From positions 105,568 through 169,567 of the forward strand of contig NZ_SISF01000025.1 of the NCBI RefSeq assembly GCF_004310285.1: DNA of 64,000 nt, given 5' to 3'. The position numbers were made by a program, and so were the translations under genes. Source of the stretch: Agrobacterium cavarae. Its GTDB lineage: Bacteria; Pseudomonadota; Alphaproteobacteria; Rhizobiales; Rhizobiaceae. The notes under the pieces are model-generated. The model saw only the letters and a list, made by a program, of their open reading frames with translations, did not search any database and had not been told where the DNA came from. Shown here piece after piece: positions 14,625 to 23,352 of this stretch. The first letter of the stretch is position 1. Every line of letters begins with the position of its first letter.

Positions 14625-17084
14625 TCACTCTGCGGCTTGATTGAAGCCGATGGTCGCCATCGGCTTGAACTCGTGCTTGTGTTCGCCGGACACACGCTCC
14701 GACCAGGGATCGACCTGGGCGAACTTCTGGCTGAAGACAAAGCGCTCGTAGAAGCCCTTGCGTTTGTCGGCGTCATCCATGATCTGGCGGCGGATTTCGT
14801 CGTAGCCGATGCGCTTTGCCCACTTGTAGATGCGCTCAAGATAGCGGGCCTGTTCGCGGTACATTTGCGTCAGCGCCACGATATGCTCCAGCGCCTCATC
14901 CGCAGTCTTCACCAGACCGAGAATTTCAGTACCTTTGATGTCGAGGCCTGCAGCGCCGGCAAAGTGGATTTCGAAGCCGGAATCCACGCAGATCACGCCA
15001 ATATCCTTGCACGTCGCCTCTGCGCAGTTGCGCGGACAGCCCGAAACGGCAAGCTTCAGCTTGGCCGGCGTCCACGAGCCCCACATGAACTTTTCAATGC
15101 GTATGCCAAGCCCGGTGGAATCCTGCGTGCCAAAACGGCACCACTGCTCGCCCACACAGGTTTTGACGGTGCGCAGGCCCTTGGCATAGGCTTGGCCGGA
15201 GATGAAGCCAGCCTTGCCGAGATCGGCCCAAACGGCGGGCAGGTCTTCCTTTTCGATGCCGAGAAGATCGATACGCTGACCCCCTGTGACCTTCACCAGC
15301 GGGATCTCGAACTTGTCCACGACATCGGCGATGGCGCGCAATTCACCTGCATTGGTCACGCCGCCCCACATGCGCGGAACGACGGAATAGGTGCCGTCCT
15401 TCTGGATGTTGGCGTGCACGCGCTCATTGATGAAGCGGGACTGATAGTCATCCGCATATTCATCCGGCCAGTCGCAGACGAGGTAATAGTTCAGCGCCGG
15501 ACGGCATTTGGCGCAGCCGCACGAGGTCTTCCACTCCAGTTCCTGCATGACGGCTGGAATGGTTTTCAGCCCTTTGGCCTTGATCAGACGGCGCACATCG
15601 TCATGGCCAAGATCGGTGCATTTGCACATGGGCTGCACCGCCGTGGGATTATAGCTGTCTCCAAGCGTCAGCGTCATCAATTGCTCAACGAGCCCTGTGC
15701 AGTTGCCACAGGAGGCCGAGGCCTTGGTGTGGGCGCGCACATCGTCAAGCGAGGTCAGGCCCTTTCCGGTGATGGTGGAGGTGATTTTTCCCTTGCAAAC
15801 GCCGTTGCAGCCGCAGATTTCCGCATCATCCGGCAAGGCTGCAACGGCCGCCATAGGGTCCAGAGGGGAGCCCCCCTGATAGGCCTGGCCGAAAATCAGT
15901 GTTTCGCGCATCTCGGTGATATCCGCGCCCTTCTTCATCAGGTCGAAGAACCACGAACCGTCCGAGGTCTCGCCATAGAGGACCGCGCCGATGATACGAT
16001 TGTCCTTGAGGATCAGGCGCTTATAGACGCCCGCCGTCGCATCGCGCAGCACGATCTCTTCACGGTCATCGCCCTCGGCAAAATCGCCTGCGGAGAAGAG
16101 GTTGATACCGGTGACCTTGAGCTTCGTATTGGTGAAGGAGCCGTGATACTCCGACTGGCCGCCGATCAGGCGGTCGGCCAGCACTCTGGCACTTTCGTAA
16201 AGCGGCGCGACGAGACCGTAGCAGATGCCGCGATGCTCGGCGCATTCACCGAGCGCGTAGATCGAGGCGTCGGACGTCATCATGCCATCATCGACGACGA
16301 TACCGCGATTGACGGCAAGACCCGCTTCCTTGGCAAGGCCGGAGGCTGGGCGAATGCCGACGGCCATGACCACCATGGTACCTTCGATGATGCGACCGTC
16401 TTCCAGCTCGATGCCCTCGACCTTGTCTTCACCAAGAATGCGCTTGGTATTGGCCTTGGTGATGATGTCGATGCCACGTTCGGTCAGCGCCTTTTCCAGA
16501 AGATAGGCCGCTGCCGGATCGAGCTGGCGCTCCATGATAGTCGGCATCAGGTGAATGACGGTGACATCCATGCCCTGACGCTTCAGTCCATAGGCCGCTT
16601 CGAGACCAAGAAGACCGGCGCCGATGACGATGGCGCGACCCTTGCCGCCGGCGATCTCCAGCATCTTCGTTACGTCATCGAGATCACGATAGGCAAGAAC
16701 GCCGGGCAACTGGTGGCCGGGAACAGGAATGATGAAGGGAGAGGAGCCCGTGGCGATCACGAGCTTGTCGTAGGAGGCGGTGATGCCGTTTTCGCTGGTG
16801 ACGGTCTTGCGCTCTCGGTCGATATGGCTGACCTTCGCGCCCTTGTGCAGGGTCACGCCATGGGCTGCATACCAGTCGTCGTTGTGAATGACGATGTCTT
16901 CATAGGCCTTTTCACCGGAGAGAACTGGCGAGAGCATGATGCGGTCGTAATTGACGCGCGGCTCGGCATTGAAGATGGTCACGTCGAAGACGCCGGGAGC
17001 GGTCTCGAAGAGGTTCTCCAGCATGCGGCCCGGCGCCATGCCGTTGCCGATGATGATGAGTTTCTGGGGCTTTGTTTCGGCCAT
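14625..17084 (-). CDS. nirB: Nitrite reductase [NAD(P)H] large subunit
   Basis: An 819-residue enzyme reducing nitrite to ammonium. Order of domains: FAD-binding (IIGNGMAPGRMLENL, residue 11 on), NAD-binding (AIVIGAGLLGLEAAYGL, about residue 150), BFD-type [2Fe-2S] domain (CGCNGVCKGKI with a distal CGNC, about residues 418-465), then the ferredoxin-like and siroheme/[4Fe-4S] domain with ligands in CVGEQWC and SGCPRNC (about residues 640-685). All four cluster cysteines are present. It is spaced 6 bases from the transporter ATPase, clearly one operon. Confidence 0.97.
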   Translation of the reverse strand: MAETKPQKLIIIGNGMAPGRMLENLFETAPGVFDVTIFNAEPRVNYDRIMLSPVLSGEKAYEDIVIHNDDWYAAHGVTLHKGAKVSHIDRERKTVTSENGITASYDKLVIATGSSPFIIPVPGHQLPGVLAYRDLDDVTKMLEIAGGKGRAIVIGAGLLGLEAAYGLKRQGMDVTVIHLMPTIMERQLDPAAAYLLEKALTERGIDIITKANTKRILGEDKVEGIELEDGRIIEGTMVVMAVGIRPASGLAKEAGLAVNRGIVVDDGMMTSDASIYALGECAEHRGICYGLVAPLYESARVLADRLIGGQSEYHGSFTNTKLKVTGINLFSAGDFAEGDDREEIVLRDATAGVYKRLILKDNRIIGAVLYGETSDGSWFFDLMKKGADITEMRETLIFGQAYQGGSPLDPMAAVAALPDDAEICGCNGVCKGKITSTITGKGLTSLDDVRAHTKASASCGNCTGLVEQLMTLTLGDSYNPTAVQPMCKCTDLGHDDVRRLIKAKGLKTIPAVMQELEWKTSCGCAKCRPALNYYLVCDWPDEYADDYQSRFINERVHANIQKDGTYSVVPRMWGGVTNAGELRAIADVVDKFEIPLVKVTGGQRIDLLGIEKEDLPAVWADLGKAGFISGQAYAKGLRTVKTCVGEQWCRFGTQDSTGLGIRIEKFMWGSWTPAKLKLAVSGCPRNCAEATCKDIGVICVDSGFEIHFAGAAGLDIKGTEILGLVKTADEALEHIVALTQMYREQARYLERIYKWAKRIGYDEIRRQIMDDADKRKGFYERFVFSQKFAQVDPWSERVSGEHKHEFKPMATIGFNQAAE

Positions 17085-17090
17085 TGGGTC

Positions 17091-17888
17091 TTACTCCGCT
17101 GCTTCGACGAAGCGGTGACGTTCATAGAGGAACTTCAGCACGGCTTCGCGGCATTTGAGGTAGGTTCGGTCGGAGGCAAGCTCGATGCGATTGCGTGGTC
17201 GCGCCAGCGGCACATCAAGTATTTCGCCGATATGAGCGGCCGGGCCGTTGGTCATCATCACGATGCGGTCGGAAAGCAGAACGGCCTCATCCACGTCGTG
17301 GGTGATCATGATCATGGTGTTGCCAAGCCGCGCATGGATTTCCATCACCGCATCCTGCAGATGGGCGCGGGTCAGCGCATCGAGCGCGCCGAAAGGCTCG
17401 TCCAGCAGCAGGATTTTTGGTTCCATCGCCAAGGCCCGGGCGATGCCGACGCGCTGCTTCATGCCGCCGGAAATCTCGGATGGCTTCTTTTCCTTCGCAT
17501 GGGCCATCTGCACGAGATCAAGGTTGCGCATGACCCAATCGTGGCGCTCGGCCTTGGACTTGGTGTAGCGGAAGACCTTCTCGACGCCGAGATTGACGTT
17601 TTCGTAGACGGTGAGCCATGGCAGCAGGCTATGGTTCTGGAAGACGACCGCGCGCTCCGGGCCCGGCTCGTTGACCTCGCGGTTTTCCAGCAGCACCACG
17701 CCGGAGGAAACCTTGGTCAGGCCGGCAATCAGGTTGAGCATGGTGGACTTGCCGCAGCCGGAGTGGCCGATGACGGAGACGAACTCGCCCTTGTCGATGG
17801 TGAGGTTGATACCCTTCAACACCTCGGCGCGGCTGCCGCCCTTGTCGAAATATTTGTCGATATGATCGAGCTTCAAATAGGCGTTCAT
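17091..17888 (-). CDS. nrtD: Nitrate ABC transporter, ATP-binding protein
   Basis: A 265-residue ATPase of the nitrate/taurine-type ABC family. Walker A GHSGCGKST is at about residues 41-49, signature SGGMKQRVGIARAL about residue 139, and Walker B LLLDEPFGALDA follows. There is no fused substrate-binding domain, so it corresponds to the NrtD rather than the NrtC type. It energises uptake through NrtB with NrtA as receptor. Only 12 bases separate it from the permease gene and 6 from nirB. Confidence 0.92.
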   Translation of the reverse strand: MNAYLKLDHIDKYFDKGGSRAEVLKGINLTIDKGEFVSVIGHSGCGKSTMLNLIAGLTKVSSGVVLLENREVNEPGPERAVVFQNHSLLPWLTVYENVNLGVEKVFRYTKSKAERHDWVMRNLDLVQMAHAKEKKPSEISGGMKQRVGIARALAMEPKILLLDEPFGALDALTRAHLQDAVMEIHARLGNTMIMITHDVDEAVLLSDRIVMMTNGPAAHIGEILDVPLARPRNRIELASDRTYLKCREAVLKFLYERHRFVEAAE

Positions 17889-17900
17889 GAAGAAATCCTC

Positions 17901-18797
17901 TTAGTTCGCTGCCGCGCCGCGGGTGATGAGCTTTCCGGCGGCCGCCACCAGCTTGTCGAGGACGAAACCGACGACGCCGATATAGGCGAGTGCCACGATG
18001 ATGTCGGGCAGGCGGGATGAATTCCACGCGTCCCAGATGAAGAAGCCGATGCCCACGCCACCCGTCAGCATTTCAGCCGCGACGATGGCAAGCCAGGAGA
18101 GGCCGACGCCGATGCGAAGACCGGTGAAAATGTAGGGGGCGGCGGATGGCAGCATGATCTTGTAGAAGAACTCGATCTGGTTGAGGCGCAGCACTTGGGC
18201 GACGTTGCGGTAATCCTGCGGGATGTTGCGTACTCCCACCGCGGTATTGATGATGACCGGCCAGATGGAGGTGATGAAGATCACGAAAATGGCCGAAGGA
18301 TTGCTGTCCTGAAACGCGGCCAAGGACAGCGGTAGCCATGCGAGCGGCGGGACGGTGCGCAGCACCTGAAAGATCGGATCGAGGCCTCGCATCGCCCAGA
18401 CGGACTGGCCGATGATGGCGCCAACGACGACGCCAACGATCGCTGCAAGACCGAAGCCGTAGGCCACACGTTCGAGCGAAACGAGAACGCGCCAGCCAAG
18501 GCCGATATCCTGAGACCCATAATGGAAGAAGGGGTGGACAATCAGGTCGTAGCTTTCCTCAAAGACCTGGCTCGGGGGCGGCAGCGACGCGCCGGGCGCC
18601 GAACAGAGCGCCTGCCAGAGGCCAAGCAGGATCACCAGAACGACGAGCGGCGGAACGACGTTTCGCGCAATCGATGCGGCGATCTTGCGAAAAGAGAGTA
18701 CCGACACGGGGCGGCGGTTCATGGCGATCACGGTGCCGCCCTTTGGCGTCGCAACGGCGATGGCCGTGCTTTCTGTCTTGCGTGCGGTTGCGGTCAT
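17901..18797 (-). CDS. nrtB: Nitrate ABC transporter, permease protein
   Basis: A 298-residue inner-membrane permease with about six transmembrane helices, beginning with VVPPLVVLVILLGLWQAL near residue 50. The EAA-type cytoplasmic loop is near residue 195 (NIPQDYRNVAQVLRLNQ). It belongs to the nitrate/sulfonate/taurine permease family, and its neighbours NrtA, NirB and NasA identify nitrate as substrate. The ATG at 18797 has CAGGAC about 8 nt upstream. An upstream GTG at 18830 lacks a site. Confidence 0.92.
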   Translation of the reverse strand: MTATARKTESTAIAVATPKGGTVIAMNRRPVSVLSFRKIAASIARNVVPPLVVLVILLGLWQALCSAPGASLPPPSQVFEESYDLIVHPFFHYGSQDIGLGWRVLVSLERVAYGFGLAAIVGVVVGAIIGQSVWAMRGLDPIFQVLRTVPPLAWLPLSLAAFQDSNPSAIFVIFITSIWPVIINTAVGVRNIPQDYRNVAQVLRLNQIEFFYKIMLPSAAPYIFTGLRIGVGLSWLAIVAAEMLTGGVGIGFFIWDAWNSSRLPDIIVALAYIGVVGFVLDKLVAAAGKLITRGAAAN

Positions 18798-18874
18798 GGT
18801 CTTGTCCTGTTTCCGGATGGTGTGTTGCACGGGTTGCGCGCCCCTCCGCTGGCTGCGGAGGGGCCATGGCGTCC

Positions 18875-20173
18875 TCAGGAGGCCGCCTTGATCGACAGGC
18901 TATCGAGGTAAGCGGATGGGTTTTCGGGATCGAAGACCTTGCCATCGAAGAAGGTTTCCTTGCCACGGGAGGTGGAGGTCGGAATATCGGCAGCGGCAAC
19001 GCCCAGGTCCTTCGCGGCAGCGCGCCACAGATCTTCGCGGTTGACCTGAGACACCAGCGCCTTGATGTCGGTGTCCGGCGCGAACTTGCCCCAGCGGATG
19101 TTTTCGGCAAGGAACCAGCTGTCATGGCTTTGGAACGGATAGGATGCTGCGTCCTTCCAGAACTTCATGTAGAGATCGGTGCCATGAGCGACGCGGCCAT
19201 TGCCGTAATTGATGTCGCCCTTCAAACGGCCGAGCACGTCCTTCGGAGGAACGTTGAACCACTGGCGCTTGCCGAGAATGGTCGACATCTCCTCCTTGTT
19301 GTCCATGCTGTCGCACCATTGCTGCGCTTCCATCACGGCCATCAGCATGGCCTTAGCGGCATTCGGGTTCTTCTCAACCCAGTCGGCGCGCATGCCGAGC
19401 GCCTTTTCTGGATGACCCTTCCACAGTTCTCCGGTCGTACAGGCCGTGAAGCCGATGCCTTGGTTGACCAGCTGCTCGTTCCAGGGTTCGCCGACACAGA
19501 AGACGTCCATGTTGCCAACCTTCATGTTGGCAACCATCTGCGGTGGCGGAACGACGATGGTGGAGACGTCCTTGTCCGGATCGATGCCGCCAGCCGCCAG
19601 CCAGTAGCGAAGCCACAGATCATGTGTTCCGCCGGGGAAGGTCATCGCCGCCTTGATTTCCTTGCCGTCCGCCTTCTTCTTCTCGAAGGCAGCTTTCAGT
19701 TTCGAAGCATCGAGCTGGACGCCGGTGTCGGCGTAGTCCTTGGCAACGGAGATGCCCTGGCTATCGAGATTGAGGCGGGCGAGGATTGCCATCGGCACCG
19801 GCACGTTGTTCTGCGTCACCTTGCCGGTGTGCATGAGATAGGGCATCGGGGTCAGGATATGGGCGCCGTCGATCCCGTTGGACGCGCCGCCGAGAACGAG
19901 GTTGTCACGCGTAGCACCCCAGGAGGCCTGCTTCAGGACCTCGACATCGGGCATGCCATGCTTGGCGAAAAGTCCCTTTTCCGATGCGACGATCAGTGGT
20001 GCTGCGTCGGTCAGCGCGATGAAGCCAAGTTTCGCGCCCTTGACTTCAGGTTCGGACGTGGCGGCGAAGGCGCCAGAAGGGAAAGCCGTTCGGACGGCGG
20101 TGATCAGGGTTGCAGTGGCCGACGTCTTCAGGATCGAGCGGCGGCTGATCGAACTGGAAAGCATTTTCTTCAT
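18875..20173 (-). CDS. nrtA: Nitrate ABC transporter, substrate-binding protein
   Basis: A 432-residue periplasmic receptor. The N-terminus carries a twin-arginine signal (SRRSILK followed by a hydrophobic stretch and an AFA-A cleavage site near residue 36). The body has the NrtA/NasF/CmpA pattern: LGFIALTDAAPLIVASEKGLF, SWGATRDNL, and FCVGEPWNEQLV. The ATG at 20173 is preferred, with AGGGGAAC about 10 nt upstream. The open frame continues upstream through the leader but is not homologous. First gene of the transporter-reductase operon, preceded by the structured leader and sigma54 promoter. Confidence 0.95.
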   Translation of the reverse strand: MKKMLSSSISRRSILKTSATATLITAVRTAFPSGAFAATSEPEVKGAKLGFIALTDAAPLIVASEKGLFAKHGMPDVEVLKQASWGATRDNLVLGGASNGIDGAHILTPMPYLMHTGKVTQNNVPVPMAILARLNLDSQGISVAKDYADTGVQLDASKLKAAFEKKKADGKEIKAAMTFPGGTHDLWLRYWLAAGGIDPDKDVSTIVVPPPQMVANMKVGNMDVFCVGEPWNEQLVNQGIGFTACTTGELWKGHPEKALGMRADWVEKNPNAAKAMLMAVMEAQQWCDSMDNKEEMSTILGKRQWFNVPPKDVLGRLKGDINYGNGRVAHGTDLYMKFWKDAASYPFQSHDSWFLAENIRWGKFAPDTDIKALVSQVNREDLWRAAAKDLGVAAADIPTSTSRGKETFFDGKVFDPENPSAYLDSLSIKAAS

Positions 20174-20367
20174 GTCGCATGTTCCCCTTTTTGGCAGCCT
20201 CATGGGCGCCCTATGACTTTTGCGAAGCCCAAAAACAAAAAAACGCCGCTCGGTGATGCGCCTTCGGAACGGGAGGAGGTTCCGGGCTGCATACCTTGCG
20301 ACGTCTGTGTCGTATGAAGAACGCTGATAACGCGTTCCTGCTGCTCCGATCGCCGTTGACCCGAGCG
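20174..20367 (-). promoter_or_regulatory. nas operon leader RNA with candidate NasT (ANTAR) hairpins and T-run
   Basis: The transcript from the sigma54 promoter would have a leader of about 190 nt. In order on the minus strand: an 8-bp hairpin AGGAACGC/GCGTTCTT (20339-20317); a hairpin CGAC-ACAGAC-GTCG (20312-20299) extended by ATA/TAT pairs, whose hexaloop has A at position 1 and G at position 4, as required by ANTAR proteins; a hairpin CGGAAC-CTCCTCCC-GTTCCG; and GCGGCG followed by a long T-run (20243-20231). CCGTTC can instead pair with GAGCGG to make a terminator, so two structures compete. This fits NasT antitermination. Confidence 0.7.
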
Positions 20368-20378
20368 TTTTACACAAA

Positions 20379-20393
20379 GCAAGCACCGTGCCA
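20379..20393 (-). promoter_or_regulatory. Sigma54 promoter of the nas operon
   Basis: On the minus strand TGGCAC (20393-20388), five bases, then TTGC (20382-20379): an exact match to the sigma54 -24/-12 consensus with correct spacing. The predicted start point is near 20367. Implies NtrC-type activation under nitrogen limitation. The AT-rich region 20400-20537 upstream presumably holds the activator site, but I could not identify it with confidence. Confidence 0.88.
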
Positions 20394-20537
20394 GTTTTTG
20401 TGCTTGTCTCTACTGAATTGAAAAATATAAGTTTTTTTAGATGCAGGGTCGGTAATTGGTATTTAAGCCAAAAAATTTCAGGCTATTATTTAATCTGAGC
20501 TCCGACCCTTGGCTCCAAAAATGCAGCACTCGATGCT

Positions 20538-21809
20538 TCAGAACTCGCCTGTCGCGGGTTGGGCCGTGGCCGAATTCCTAACCGGGAAGCGCTCGACATA
20601 GGCTGGGATGTTCGATGGATCAAAGGTCATTCCATCCATGAAGAGGGCTCCTGCACCGTCGTTCTCATCCTGGAGAGCAGCGCCGCCCGCGCCGAGCGCA
20701 GCGCGATACAGGTCAGGACGGTAGGCGGATGCGGCGGCCTTGGCACCCTCGGGCGAAAACGTGGTCTGTCCCCAGCGGATCATCTGGCTGTAGATCCAAA
20801 GCGCCTGGTTGGGTTGCGGATCGTTGGCGTGATCGGCGTGGAACTGGAAGTATTTGTCGATGACGCGCTGGTTGCCCTGGCTGTCGATATGGAATTCTCC
20901 TCCCAGCACGCGTCGGAGAATATGTTCAGGCGCGCCGATATAGCGCGGATCGGAGAGCGCTTCGCTCAGAGCCTGCCGATTTTCCAGGCCGTCGCACCAG
21001 CGGGCGGCGGCGTCCAATGCCACGAGAAGTCTCGCCACGCTTTCCTGCTGGCTCTCCGCCCAATCGGGGCGCATGCCGATGACTTTTTCCGGTGCGGACG
21101 GCCATATATCCTGCTTGACCGCAACGATGCGCCCGACGCCGCGCTCGCAGGCAATCATGTTCCAGGGAGCGCCGACGCAGAAGCCGTCGATTGCACCGGC
21201 TGCAAGCGCGTCGGAGGTCAGCGGTGGCGGCACGACCACCAGTTTGACATCCCTGTCCGGGTGGATGCCACCCGCTGCCAGCCAGTAGCGAAATTCGTAA
21301 TTATGCGATGAGAATGGATAGGTCATGCCAAGCGTGGGCGCCGCCTCTCCCTTGGCCCGCATCTCATCAAGCACGCTTTTCAGCGCGCGGGCATTTTCCA
21401 GCGCCCCCGCTGTCGCGGACAAGCCGGTCGTCTCCTGCATCCTTGAGAAAAGCGCAGTGGAAAGCGTAATGGCGTTGCCGCCCCGCCCGAGTGAAAAGGG
21501 CGTTATGGTCGGCGAGGGGTTCGAGCCGAGACCGAGCATGGATGCCACTGGCATGGGCGAGAGCATGTGGGCAATGTCGAACTGGCGAAAGGCGAGGCGG
21601 TCGCGAACATTCGCCCAGGAGACATCTTTCACCAGGTCGAGCTTCAGACCTTCCTTCTCGGCAAAACCGAATTCGGCCGCGGCAATCAGGACCGAGGCGT
21701 CGACGAGCGGAATAAAACCGGCGCGGAGGGTCCGCTGCCGGTCATTGCCGATCGGCGCAGGCGCTGCAATGCCGGATTTCCTGTCTGCAAGATCGTCTAT
21801 GACCGTCAT
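20538..21809 (-). CDS. nasS: Nitrate sensor NasS (NrtA-like, cytoplasmic)
   Basis: A 423-residue homologue of the nitrate-binding protein NrtA (LRAGFIPLVDASVLIAAAEF, SWANVRDRL, FCVGAPWNMIACERG) but without any signal peptide. That is the hallmark of NasS, which in the absence of nitrate holds NasT inactive in the cytoplasm. It lies 28 bases downstream of nasT, confirming the pairing. The region after its stop (20400-20537) is AT-rich and non-coding, with a GGGTCGG/CCGACCC inverted repeat spaced by about 55 bases. Confidence 0.92.
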   Translation of the reverse strand: MTVIDDLADRKSGIAAPAPIGNDRQRTLRAGFIPLVDASVLIAAAEFGFAEKEGLKLDLVKDVSWANVRDRLAFRQFDIAHMLSPMPVASMLGLGSNPSPTITPFSLGRGGNAITLSTALFSRMQETTGLSATAGALENARALKSVLDEMRAKGEAAPTLGMTYPFSSHNYEFRYWLAAGGIHPDRDVKLVVVPPPLTSDALAAGAIDGFCVGAPWNMIACERGVGRIVAVKQDIWPSAPEKVIGMRPDWAESQQESVARLLVALDAAARWCDGLENRQALSEALSDPRYIGAPEHILRRVLGGEFHIDSQGNQRVIDKYFQFHADHANDPQPNQALWIYSQMIRWGQTTFSPEGAKAAASAYRPDLYRAALGAGGAALQDENDGAGALFMDGMTFDPSNIPAYVERFPVRNSATAQPATGEF

Positions 21810-21837
21810 GCTATCGCTCCTCGTCCGGTGGCGGCCG

Positions 21838-22425
21838 TCACATCAGTAGTCCGGCTGCCGTGACCACGCTCTGCGCGATCTCGGACAATTTCTTTTTCTC
21901 GTTCATCGCCGTCTGGCGCAGCAGTGCGAAGGCTTCCTCTTCGGAAAGTCCGCGCATCTTCATCAATATGCCTTTGGCGCGCTCAATCACTTTGCGCTCT
22001 TCGAGCGCGGATTTCGCCTCGGCCAATTCTCGCTGCAGGCGGCTAAACGCGTTGAAACGGCTAACCGCCATATCGAGGATCGGCTTGACGCGCTCTTTCT
22101 TCAGCCCGTCAACGATATAGGCTGAAACACCGGCTTCCACGGCGGCCTCGATCGACGCCGTATCCGATCGGTCGACAAACATGGCGATCGGCCGGCTGAT
22201 CGTGCGCGTCAGCTGAAACAGATGCTCCATCATGTCGCGGTTGGGATTTTCCAGATCGATAACGATCACATCGGGCTGCAGCGTCTCGATGGTGCGGGCC
22301 ACCCCGTTGACCTCGTGAATGACCGTGACCTTCATATGACCGGCCTCACGCAGTCCTTCCTCGATAATCGAGGCGCGAATGGCGTTTTCATCGATCACAA
22401 GAATGGTCAAGTCCCGAAGCGTCAT
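21838..22425 (-). CDS. nasT: ANTAR antiterminator NasT
   Basis: A 195-residue protein with an N-terminal pseudo-receiver domain (LTILVIDENAIRASIIEEGL; IVIDLENP) and a C-terminal ANTAR RNA-binding domain (ERKVIERAKGILMKMRG, then EEEAFALLRQTAM). When nitrate binds NasS, NasT is freed and binds two hairpins in the nas leader to prevent termination. The ATG at 22425 (MTLRDLTI) is where homologues start. An in-frame ATG 12 codons upstream adds an unconserved segment. The candidate RNA target lies about 1.5 kb downstream, before nrtA. Confidence 0.93.
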   Translation of the reverse strand: MTLRDLTILVIDENAIRASIIEEGLREAGHMKVTVIHEVNGVARTIETLQPDVIVIDLENPNRDMMEHLFQLTRTISRPIAMFVDRSDTASIEAAVEAGVSAYIVDGLKKERVKPILDMAVSRFNAFSRLQRELAEAKSALEERKVIERAKGILMKMRGLSEEEAFALLRQTAMNEKKKLSEIAQSVVTAAGLLM

Positions 22426-22581
22426 GCGCGCATCAATGCAGCAGACCTGTCGAAATAGCAATGTTTTTCACCATGTCTAAAAATTAAGCAAATGAGTGGG
22501 GTCACAGCTTTCTTTGGTTCCGATCATTCTGTCGGCAGGCCGCTTCTTGACAATGATATGATGTTTGGAAAGGTTACTTGC

Positions 22582-23289
22582 ATGAGTGCAGGGGCTGATT
22601 GGATTTACGAGGCGAACCCGGTTCATCGCAAAAGTGCGGCGGAATCGGTATTCGAAGATTTGCGGTCGGCCATCGTGTCGGGCCGGTTGACGGTTGGCAC
22701 ACGCCTGCCATCGGAAACGCATCTGGCCGGTCGATATGGTGTCAGCCGCCCCATCGTGCGCGAAGCGCTTCGCTCGTTGCAGACGCTTGGCATGACGCAG
22801 ACGCGCACGGGCAGTGGCACTTTCGTCCTGACGGATTCTCCCCGACAAGAGTTGCGCTACGGCGGCTATTCGGCACGCGATCTGATGGAGGCGAGACCTT
22901 TCGTCGAGGTTCCCGCCGCCGGTTGGGCGGCGCTTCGCCGAACGGACCAGCAGGTGGCGCGGATGATGAAGCTCTGCGGTGAGATGGATCAACAGGAAGA
23001 TCTGCACAAATGGGTGCTGCTGGACTGTGAGTTCCATAGCGCTATCGCAGAAGCTTCCGGCAACTCGCTGTTTGCCAAGGTGATTGCGGATGCCCGTGAC
23101 AGCGTCAGCCAACAATCGGAACTGCTGAACCTTATGGCCCACCGCCGCGTCGCCTCAAATATCGAGCATCGCAAGATTGCAGAAGCAATCGAGGCAGGCT
23201 CTGAGGATGGCGCGCGCCAGGCGATGGAAGCCCATCTTGGCAAGGTCAAGCAGGCGGTGACCTCCATCATGGGTGATGACGCCAGATAA
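22582..23289 (+). CDS. ansR: GntR/FadR-type regulator, probable AnsR
   Basis: A 235-residue GntR regulator. The winged helix is at about residues 15-80, with the signature LPSETHLAGRYGVSRPIVREAL. An FCD effector domain follows (residues 95-225), with the metal/ligand histidines visible in the CEFHSAIAEASGN and EHRKIAEAI blocks. The start at 22582 has AAGG upstream, and the frame is open 30 codons further without a good site. It is convergent with aspartase and lies beside ansP and ansA, the gene content of the Rhizobium ansRPAB system, so it is taken as the asparagine-responsive repressor by analogy. Confidence 0.78.
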   Translation: MSAGADWIYEANPVHRKSAAESVFEDLRSAIVSGRLTVGTRLPSETHLAGRYGVSRPIVREALRSLQTLGMTQTRTGSGTFVLTDSPRQELRYGGYSARDLMEARPFVEVPAAGWAALRRTDQQVARMMKLCGEMDQQEDLHKWVLLDCEFHSAIAEASGNSLFAKVIADARDSVSQQSELLNLMAHRRVASNIEHRKIAEAIEAGSEDGARQAMEAHLGKVKQAVTSIMGDDAR

Positions 23290-23352
23290 AGCGTAGAGTC
23301 TGGGAATACCGGAAGACTGTCATCGTCTCCCGGCTTGCCTTGTCTAAATGTC

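Noticed and set aside
14427..18020. Very long plus-strand open frame (about 1200 codons) across nirB, nrtD and nirD
   Set aside because: It is antisense to clearly homologous genes with intact catalytic motifs. Long antisense frames are common in high-GC coding DNA. Its translation has no recognisable domain.
20444..20505. GGGTCGG/CCGACCC inverted repeat upstream of the sigma54 promoter
   Set aside because: The arms are about 55 bases apart and match neither NtrC consensus nor a compact terminator. Left unassigned.
23308..23333. Hairpin CCGGAAGAC/GTCTCCCGG between ansR and aspA
   Set aside because: One mismatch in the stem and no T-run, so not called as a terminator, although it lies between convergent genes.
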